Origin: Darksidea phi
Lineage: Eukaryota > Ascomycota > Dothideomycetes > Pleosporales > Lentitheciaceae
NCBI GenBank assembly: GCA_030770425.1
Contig: JASJFT010000372.1
Span: 1 to 24,765 of the forward strand
DNA length: 24,765 nucleotides
Reading direction: 5' to 3'
Shown: positions 18,174 to 24,765 of the stretch, piece by piece
How positions within the stretch are numbered: position 1 is the first letter of the stretch
How the letters are laid out: each line of letters begins with the position of its first letter
Translations under genes and position numbers: made by a program
Notes under the pieces: generated by a model
What the model was told of the DNA's origin: nothing
What the model saw: only the letters and a program-made list of their open reading frames with translations
Database searches by the model: none

Positions 18174-18457
18174 AATTAGTTGTCTTATAATTCTTATATT
18201 TTTAGATTGTTACTTAAGTATAAACCTTTTAAACCCCTTTTATAAAATCTATAGACTTATATTGACCAATATTATTAAATATGATCCCGGATTCTACAGA
18301 TATTATCCCAAAGATAAAGAAAAGGCTATGTAAAAGGGCCTAATACACCCGCATATTATAAATTATTGCAATTTTAAATTGTACAATGTACTGTGTTTAT
18401 ATATTTTTTAGTTCTATTTATAAAATCCCTTATTGCACAGTCATTAATTGAAACAAA
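18174..18457. other. Spacer between the nad1 and cob 3' ends
   Basis: About 280 A+T-rich bases with no supported gene or tRNA; nothing else recognised. Confidence 0.5.
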
Positions 18458-19651
18458 TTATCTTTTATGGTGAAAATCTTTTTTATAGTGATCATTAATT
18501 ATAAAGCAAGAATCAATGAAAGAATTTTCAATAATGGTAATACCATACATTACAACTGAGAAGTATAAAAAGTACAGTACTGTTGATATCTGCCCAAATT
18601 CTATGAATGGTGATTCTACATGTTTAGCCCCTAATTGCATTAAAATTAAGAAATTAGCTATAAATATATAGAAAGCTATTTTACTTAATGGTCTAAACTG
18701 CATACCCCTAGATCTGCTTACATCCGTAATAGGTAAAAGTAGTAGTATTAAAATAGCAGAAAACATAGCAATAACTCCTAATAGTTTATTAGGTATTGAT
18801 CTTAATATAGCATAGAAAGGAAGAAGATATCATTCGGGTACTATGGCTGCAGGAGTTTGCATTGGGTTTGCCACTACATAATTTTCACTATCACCTAACA
18901 CATTAGGCATAAAGAACACAAATAAAGATAATATAAATATAAATAAGAATATTGTAATAAGATCTTTAAATATGTAGTATGGTGCAAAAGGTATTCTTTC
19001 ATAGTTACCTGAAACTCCTAAAGGATTACCTGATCCAGCTGTGTCATGTAATACTATTAAATGCATTAGTGCTAAAGCTGCTAATACAAAAGGTAATACA
19101 AAATGTAGTGAGAAAAATCTATTTAATGTTGCATTATTTACTGAGAAACCACCTCATATGAACTCAACAATATCTTGTCCTACTCAAGGGATGGCACTCA
19201 TAAGATTAGTAATAACTGTTGCACCTCAGAGGCTCATTTGACCATAAGGTAATACATAACCTAGGAAAGCTGTAGCCATCATTAATATAAATATAACAGT
19301 ACCAATAGTTCATACCAGGGTTCTTGGTGCTCTATATGATCCATAGTACATACCTCTTCCTATATGTAGGTATACTAAGAAGAAAAACGCTGAAGCTGTA
19401 TTACTGTGTAAATAACGTATTAATCATCCATTATTTACATCACGCATAATATGTTCAACACTATTAAATGCTTCTGTTACACTAGGGTTGTAATGCATCG
19501 CTAAAGTTACACCTGTAATTATTTGTATACCTAAACAAATGGCTAATAAAGAACCAAAATTTCATAAATAACTTAAGTTTATAGGTTGTGGTGAATCTAC
19601 TAGATAAGAATTAGCTAATCTAAGTATTGGGTGACTTTTTAATAATCTCAT
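18458..19651 (-). CDS. cob: Cytochrome b
   Basis: Central subunit of complex III; carries both b hemes and the quinone sites. 397 residues from ATG 19649-19651 to TAA 18458-18460, using TGA as Trp. The four heme-ligand histidines are at canonical places (His82, His96, His183, His197). The Qo-site PEWY motif is at 272-275, and [14 protein letters not shown] is intact. Eight or so helices; the C-terminal tail is hydrophilic (ends [12 protein letters not shown]). No intron, although cob often carries them in fungi. It lies downstream of trnE on the same strand. Confidence 0.97.
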
Positions 19652-19764
19652 TTACGTTTATTTATTGTTTTATTTTCTTTTTTACTTAAATATAATATTT
19701 TTTATCTATTTATGTTTATTTCAAAGTTTTAAGATTAATTTTTTAATATAAAGGCATGTCTAGG

Positions 19765-19818
19765 GTTATGTCTATAGAGTTATGTATAAAGTTATATCTA
19801 TAAAGTTATGTTTATAGA
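19765..19818. repeat. Four short tandem units upstream of cob
   Basis: Variants of GTTATGTCTATARA (12-14 bases) start at 19765, 19779, 19791 and 19805. They are in the leader side of cob (minus strand), between trnE and the cob start. Confidence 0.7.
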
Positions 19819-19920
19819 CTACTATTTAATAATATAGTTTATTAGGAGTTAACAATTTATACAATTTATTGTAGAGCTAAGGTATATATAAATATATACT
19901 TATTATTAATAAGTGGTTAA

Positions 19921-19992
19921 AAAAAATAAAGGATTCGAACACTTAACCTTCCGTATGAAAAACGGATGCTCTACCAATTGAGCTAATTTTTT
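19921..19992 (-). tRNA. trnE: tRNA-Glu (anticodon UUC)
   Basis: Cloverleaf with an all-A/T acceptor (AAAAAAT/ATTTTTT), anticodon stem TCCGT/ACGGA, and loop TTTTCAT giving TTC. D-arm, anticodon 5' strand and T-loop are the same as in trnV (4725-4796). The T-stem AAGTG/CCTTT has a T-C mismatch, which hints at imperfect remoulding from a valine tRNA. It is the only glutamate tRNA in the window. Confidence 0.82.
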
Positions 19993-19996
19993 TTTA

Positions 19997-20155
19997 GTGG
20001 GCTTTATACTTATATAGAAGTATATGTATTTATCTTTTATATAGTTCTTCTCCCTATTATTGCTGTATAAATTTAAATATATATTGCAATTGTCCCAATA
20101 AATTGTGGGGATTTGTTATACTTTTTTTTTATGCATAACAAGTTAACTGTAATTA
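19997..20155 (-). repeat. Dispersed repeat, copy 3 (inverted)
   Basis: Reverse-complement, diverged copy. CTTCTCCCTATTATTGCTG, GGGGATTTGTTATACTT and ATAACAAGTTAACTGTAATTA are recognisable at 20047-20065, 20107-20123 and 20136-20155. The GGGCTTTA end lies at 19999-20006, next to trnE. The small hairpin is kept with altered bases (CCCA/TGGG). Confidence 0.75.
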
Positions 20156-20258
20156 ACAGTAATTTTAATATTAGATAAAAGAAAATTAAAAATAATAAAT
20201 ATTCTTAGGAAATTATTAAAGCCCCAGTCAATCTGTTACACAAAAAATCATTTTTATA

Positions 20259-20825
20259 TTATTGTGCACTATTTGAGATTCTACCTAATCTAAGTCCCTC
20301 ATAGTACTCAGACTGTAATTGCTTTCTTGCTTTTGGTTTTTCAGATTTAACGTAATCCAGAAAAATTCTCCGTAAAGACTCCTGTTTAGGATTATCACTA
20401 TCCATAGCACCAGATACCATTTCAAGTCTCCTTAAAGCAGTTGCAGCACTAACCCTTTTTTTCATAGCACCTCTGATTGCACGAGATTCAAGCATGGAAG
20501 TTATATTACGATAAAAGTCCGAAGAGGAACCCGTCGTAGGGGATCAAGGACCACTAAAGATAAATGAGGGAAAGTATTTACCAACTAAATTTGTTAAATC
20601 ATAAACAACACAATTAAACACAGTATAATTAAATAAATCATATTCATTAATAATTTTAGTTATAATTTTAGTTACCACACAACTAAAAACTAAAGCCAAA
20701 GCAAATGCAAGTCATTTAGGGCTTACATGTGCATACATTGTTAGGTTGACCGGTATTTTTATTATAATATACACGAAAACACTACTAATAATAAAGCCTA
20801 ACTCCTTTCATTGTACACTAAACAT
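20259..20825 (-). CDS. Unassigned 188-residue membrane-anchored protein
   Basis: ATG 20823-20825 to stop 20259-20261, continuous only when three or more TGA codons are read as Trp; the standard code shows just the last 78 residues. The N-terminal third has two hydrophobic segments (about residues 8-24, FIISSVFVYIIIKIP, and 37-55, WLAFALALVFSCVVTKII). A serine/proline linker follows (about 90-108). The C-terminal 85 residues are charged and basic, with likely helical stretches such as KKRVSAATALRRLEM and KPKARKQLQSEYYEG. I know no family for it. It follows nad5 by about 45 bases on the same strand and could be expressed from that transcript. It could be a plasmid-derived gene or a lineage-specific mitochondrial gene. 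Confidence 0.6.
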
Positions 20826-20871
20826 TAATTACAATAGTGTATATAAAAAGTCTTTTATGTATTGCATAAAG

Positions 20872-22863
20872 CTACTTTAAGGACAATCTATGTGAACTAT
20901 AAGAATTGTTGTATAATAACACAGATAAAGATATTAATAACCCTAATACAAAAATAGCATTGTTAAGGTATGAACTCAATAACATGTAAAATATTAATCC
21001 AACTAATATGTATAGTGCATATGATGTAATTACTCCTGTATTTAACTTAGCAATATTATTACTTATATTAAGTAATCCTTTCTCTAATCCGTATGGCCCT
21101 ATATATTCTACCGATCCCTTATCTAATACTTTAGTAGTCTGCCCACCTAGTTTTAATACAACACCTGTTATAAATCTGTTATAAAATAGCTCTATTAAAA
21201 AACGTTGATTAAAGAAACTAAATATGTTGTAACCTACTCTAGATAATTTAAAATAAACTAAAACAGTAGATAAATATTCAGACAACACTATAGAAATTAT
21301 ACTAAATAATATAGTAAATATTAAAGGTAATAACTTAAATAGGGTTGGTACTCCAAATTCAGTATCTAACAATATCTCATGAGAAGGGTGTATAAATAAG
21401 GCATTATCTGAAAAGAATCCTGAACCTAGCCCTATAAACATATCTTTGGTTATAAAACCAAAGAATATAGAAAATACAGCTAAAATCATAAGAGGTAAGC
21501 TCATAAAGATATCGCCTTCATGTGCCCTTTTGTAGTTTATTAAAGGTCCATTAGGATTAGTTAAGAATGTTAAATACAACACTTTTACAGAATATAATGT
21601 AGTAAATATTGCTCCTATAGTAGCTATAATATATACAGTTGTACTAGCCAAATTATATTGTCCATATGCGGATTCAAGTATTAAATCTTTCGAGTAGAAC
21701 CCTGTCATAAACGGGAAAGCTATCAGACTTAATGAAGCTATAAGCATAACTGCATATGTCAGAGGTAAGAAGGCTCTTAATCCCCCGTATCTTCTAAAGT
21801 CTTGATTATCTGATACAGCATGAATAACTGACCCAGCACCTAAAAATAAAAGTGCTTTATAAAAGGCATGATTAATTAAATGAAATAAAGCTATATTATA
21901 ACAAGATAAACCTACAGCTATAACCATCATACCAAGTTGGCTCATAGTAGAGTAAGCTATAACTTTTTTAATATCTTGTTGGAATAAACCAATTAGAGAG
22001 CTAAATATGTTTGTAATACAACCTAGTCCTAAACATAGCATTAGTACTTTTGTACTATATTCAATTAAAGGAGATGAACGCATTAATAAATAAACTCCTG
22101 CTGTAACCATAGTGGCAGCGTGTATTAATGCAGATACAGGTGTAGGACCTTCCATCGCCATAGGTAGTCATACGTGAAGTCCTACTTGAGAACTTTTAGC
22201 CATGGCTCCTATTAATAGACATATTCCTATAATAGTTATAACATTTTCATTCATATAAGGAGCTAATGAGAATACAGTAGCATAATCAAGATTACCAAAT
22301 GATCATAAAATAGCAAACATACCGATAGTTAAGAAACAATCACCAACTCTATTGGTTAAAAATGCTGAAAGAGCACTTTGATTTGCTGCTATTCTAGTAA
22401 ATCAGAAACACACTAGAAGATAAGAACAAACACCTACACCCTCTCATCCAACAAACATAAGTAAGTAATTATTTGATGTTACCAAAATAACCATCATAAG
22501 AGTGAATAAGCTTAAATAGCTAAAGAACCTTTGATTGTGAGGGTCCTCACGCATATAACCTATTGAGTATATATGTACTAAAGAAGAAACTATTAGTACA
22601 GGTATAAGCATAGAAACTGTTAGTGAATCAAAATGAAATGCTCATAACACATTTAATGATTCAGAATCTATTCATCTAAATACCTCTATTGATACAGGTA
22701 TATTATTTAATCCTACTTCAAAGAAAAGTAACACCGCTAATACTGTTGTTGATACAACAGCTGTACATGTTATTATGTGAGATCCTGAGATTCCGATTTT
22801 TCTACCAAAAAAACCAGAAACTATTGATCCTAATAGTGGAAAGATTAGTATAGCTAGATACAT
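20872..22863 (-). CDS. nad5: NADH dehydrogenase subunit 5
   Basis: Distal antiporter-like subunit of complex I. 663 residues, ATG 22861-22863 to TAG 20872-20874, with TGA as Trp throughout. Landmarks: [15 protein letters not shown], Glu141 in [15 protein letters not shown], the segment [30 protein letters not shown] split here by frame only (His248), [11 protein letters not shown], and the long C-terminal amphipathic region typical of this subunit ([14 protein letters not shown]). Its first base is shared with the nad4L stop (TAATG), so translation is probably coupled. No intron, although nad5 often holds one in fungi. Confidence 0.97.
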
Positions 22864-23132
22864 TATTTAAACTCTATTGCAATACTTCCTCTTAATCTAT
22901 AAAAAGCTACTAGAATACCTAAACCAATGGCAGATTCTGCCCCGGCTATGGCAATAATATAAATAGCATAAGTTTGACCTAATATATCATCAAAGCTAAG
23001 TGAACTAACCAATATTAAAAATGTAATAGCTAATAGCATTATTTCAATTGAAATAAGCATTAATATAATGTTTTTTCTGTTTAAAACAAAGCCTAGGATA
23101 CCTATTGTAAATAAAATTAGTGATAAATTCAT
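22863..23132 (-). CDS. nad4L: NADH dehydrogenase subunit 4L
   Basis: Small three-helix membrane subunit of complex I, 89 residues, the family's usual size. The conserved acidic positions are in helix 2 ([14 protein letters not shown]) and helix 3 ([13 protein letters not shown]). Stop TAA 22863-22865 overlaps the nad5 ATG by one base, the common fungal arrangement. cox2 lies upstream on the same strand, with a 600-base spacer of tRNA pseudogenes and repeats between. Confidence 0.97.
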   Translation of the reverse strand: MNLSLILFTIGILGFVLNRKNIILMLISIEIMLLAITFLILVSSLSFDDILGQTYAIYIIAIAGAESAIGLGILVAFYRLRGSIAIEFK

Positions 23133-23177
23133 TGTATAAAAATATAAATTAATGTCTTTAAGTTAAAAATTTTTAAA

Positions 23178-23275
23178 TTCCTATTATCTAAAACTAACTT
23201 AGACTCAGATAATAGGAATATATTTTTCTGTTTGTTTATTATTATTTTAATAAACTACCATTAAACTAATAAGAA
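23178..23275 (-). pseudogene. trnR: Broken trnR(CCU) copy with hairpin insertion
   Basis: The 5' part (TTCTTATTAGTTTAATGGTA) equals the start of the two trnR genes at 8260-8472, and the 3' part carries the TTCCTA anticodon segment and a damaged T-loop (TTAGTTT for TTCGAGT). About 28 extra bases after the D-loop form a GTTTATT/AATAAAC hairpin (23234-23255). The anticodon 3' side now pairs perfectly with the altered acceptor strand over 12 bases (23178-23189 with 23207-23218). Not functional as a tRNA. Confidence 0.85.
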
Positions 23276-23446
23276 TTATGATAATCATGTAGTATTATAT
23301 ATTGTAATAATGTATTGTTTATTAACTATATGTAACTTTTAATGTAATTATTACAAGGGGTAAATTTATAGCCTTATATAATATACCCTTATATCTAATA
23401 TACCCTTTACATAGCTAATAATTAACATACTATTACTAAAAATAGT

Positions 23447-23517
23447 AAGAAATAAATAATTTTTACACTTAACCTATGTAAGATTCATATTCTACCTATG
23501 GAGGTTATTTTTATCTT
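23447..23517 (-). pseudogene. Decayed copy of the trnV/trnE family
   Basis: Aligns along its whole length with trnV: the D-loop core (ATAGGTAGA), AGGTTAAGTGT and the 3' end ATTTATTTCTT plus flanking TACTA are shared, and the length differs by one base. The T-loop TTCGAAT is lost (TAAAAAT-like) and the acceptor does not pair properly. The anticodon place would read TCT, but the arms are too damaged for a functional call. Confidence 0.7.
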
Positions 23518-23675
23518 GGGCTTTAACCAAAACACTGGTCTTCTCCCCCTATTGCTTTATAATTAAACCAAAACTGTGTAATTACCATGCAATTTCCCAT
23601 TAAAAGATGGGGATTTGTTATACTATTTTTAATAATAATTGCTAATATTATAACAAGTTAATTCTATAAAGGAAC
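23518..23675 (-). repeat. Dispersed repeat, copy 4 (inverted)
   Basis: Reverse complement of the family: GGGCTTTAA, CTTCTCCCCCTATTGCT, CCCATTAAAAGATGGGG hairpin, GATTTGTTATACTATTTTTAA, and the flank GCTAATATTATAACAAGTTAA shared with copy 2. It abuts a trnV/E-family pseudogene, as copy 3 lies next to trnE. A stretch near 23565-23590 is specific to this copy. Confidence 0.82.
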
Positions 23676-23679
23676 TCAC

Positions 23680-23735
23680 TAAGATTAATGCTGGAGTTAT
23701 TGTTAATATTAATCTTAATTTATTGTGATTAAGAT
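23680..23735 (-). terminator. Alternative hairpins in the cox2 3' region
   Basis: TAAGATTAAT (23680-23689) pairs with ATTAATCTTA (23708-23717), and the same central segment can instead pair with ATTAAGAT further on. It lies just past the cox2 stop on the transcribed strand. A 3'-end signal is inferred only. Confidence 0.4.
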
Positions 23736-23744
23736 AAATAAAGG

Positions 23745-24765
23745 TTACTGTTCCTGTAATCAAGACAGAAATTTAACTAAAGGCACAGATTCTACTACTA
23801 TAGGCATAGAACTGTGTAGTATACCACAAATTTCTGAACACTGCAAAGTACTCTACTAGACCTGAGTCTTATCCAGACCAAAGTAGAGTATTTCTCCCTA
23901 AATATAAATAAAAGATATTATTTACATCCATTTAACAAATAACATAAAATTATATAAAAAATTTATAGGTTATCCTGCACTCTTTCAAGTGGGGTCTGAC
24001 TATATCTTAAGCTTGCGCCAACCAACATTTAGTCGATGAACTGCACACCAAATACACATATAAGTTCTGCTATCCATGTATTGGTGCTTGGCTGCGGATT
24101 ACCCATTGAATAATCAAATCTTGATTTTACCATACCGCGAGTCATTACCTGCGCCCCAAATTATATTACTATACTTGGTTGGTTAAGATTGCTTTAGGGA
24201 GTTCCCGTCAATTTGATGATTTATAACCAGAGGTTCACTCTGATTATGGCCAGAGTTATAATAAGAACTACGTTTATTAGCCTTATTCCAACCATAGAAT
24301 GTTCCTAATCTATTAATAAGAACGGAAAATTGATTTAATCTACCGGGATAAGCGTCACATTTTACTCCTAATGCTGGTATTGCAAATGAATGAATAACAT
24401 CTGCAGCAGTTAGGATAAATCTGGTGTGAGTAATTTCAGGTAAAATTACTCTATTATCAACTTCTAACATTCTTAGGGATCCCTCCTCTAAATCCGATTC
24501 AGGTACTAAATAAGAATCAAACTCTACAAAATCCCCATCGCTATTTAAGAAATCAGGGTATTCATAGCTTCAGTATCATTGGTGCCCCTCTGCTAATACA
24601 GATAATGAAGGATCTGTTACTTCATCCATTAAGTATAATAACTTGAAAGATGGGAAAGCTATTAACACTAAGATTAGTGCAGGAGTAATAGTTCATATAA
24701 GCTCGATTAGAGTACCGTGGTTAAGATACTTATTACTAATAGGAGATTTAGAACTTTCAAAGTTT
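23745..24765 (-). CDS. cox2: Cytochrome c oxidase subunit 2 (two exons, 5' end outside)
   Basis: Core subunit of complex IV that receives electrons from cytochrome c at the CuA center. Exon 1 runs from beyond the right edge to 24291; exon 2 is 23745-23843, stop TAA 23745-23747. Visible protein: [10 protein letters not shown], the aromatic [29 protein letters not shown] with the CuA histidine, and in exon 2 the CuA ligands C-x3-C-x3-H-x2-M as [12 protein letters not shown]. The intron splits the gene between GTFYG and QCSEICG, right before the CuA cysteines. TGA is Trp. A duplicate of its 5' part sits behind nad4 (16084-16306). The start codon is not in the window. Confidence 0.95.
23844..24290 (-). 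other. Group I intron in cox2, 447 nt, no endonuclease gene
   Basis: Exon 1 ends in T (codon GGT) and the intron ends in G before the exon 2 CAG codon, as for group I introns. Core elements on the minus strand: P4/P5 region AATTGACGGGAACTCCC (about 24191-24214), the R element ATCCGCAGCCAAGC (24087-24106), and the S element AAGATATAGTC (23998-24008). A terminal hairpin built on ACTCTACT/AGTAGAGT (about 23848-23888) fits P9. The in-frame extension of exon 1 stops after 35 codons, and there is no LAGLIDADG or GIY-YIG frame, so it relies on outside maturases or self-splicing. Confidence 0.9.

Noticed and set aside
18979..19241. Two plus-strand open frames opposite cob
   Set aside because: Antisense shadows of the cob coding sequence, whose minus-strand translation is fully conserved.
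23447..23517. A functional tRNA-Arg (anticodon UCU)
   Set aside because: An anticodon-like TCT is present, but the T-loop is lost and the acceptor does not pair; better explained as a decayed trnV/E copy, and a good trnR(UCU) exists at 8403-8472.

Overview
The window is part of a fungal mitochondrial genome, most likely from a basidiomycete of the Agaricomycetes type. The evidence is an A+T-rich sequence, TGA read as tryptophan in every conserved gene (genetic code 4), mitochondrial rRNAs and tRNAs, and complex I/III/IV subunits with fungal signatures. The nad2-nad3 pair with no spacer and the nad4L-nad5 pair overlapping by one base are typical fungal arrangements. The taxon is inferred from protein flavour only.

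Layout. Bases 1 to about 8470 are read on the minus strand: two trnR copies (UCU, CCU), rns, a D-armless tRNA-like element, trnY, trnN, nad6, ten tRNA genes (V, K, G, D, S-GCU, W, I, R-ACG, S-UGA, P) and rnl, whose 3' end lies off the left edge. An A+T-rich divergent spacer follows (about 8473-9012). Plus-strand genes then run to about 18090: a broken plasmid-type RNA polymerase fragment, cox3, a tRNA-like element, nad2, nad3, unassigned reading frames with an odd AUU tRNA between them, nad4, a partial copy of cox2, and nad1. From about 18450 to the right edge everything is on the minus strand again: cox2 (5' end outside the window, one small group I intron), nad4L, nad5, a 188-residue unknown reading frame visible only with TGA as Trp, trnE and cob.

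Conserved genes supply complex I (nad1, 2, 3, 4, 4L, 5, 6), complex III (cob), complex IV (cox2, cox3), the two rRNAs and part of the tRNA set. cox1, atp6/8/9, rps3 and several tRNAs are not here and presumably lie outside.

The unusual content is in the spacers. There are remnants of an invertron-like mitochondrial plasmid (RNA polymerase fragment) and other foreign-looking frames; a 106-codon frame that runs straight into cox3; a cox2 5' copy joined in frame directly behind the nad4 stop; a four-copy dispersed repeat family in both orientations around nad4, trnE and cox2; families of duplicated, remoulded and broken tRNA genes, several with small A+T palindromes in place of a normal anticodon arm; and long G or C homopolymers. 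Together these suggest plasmid integration followed by repeat-mediated rearrangement.
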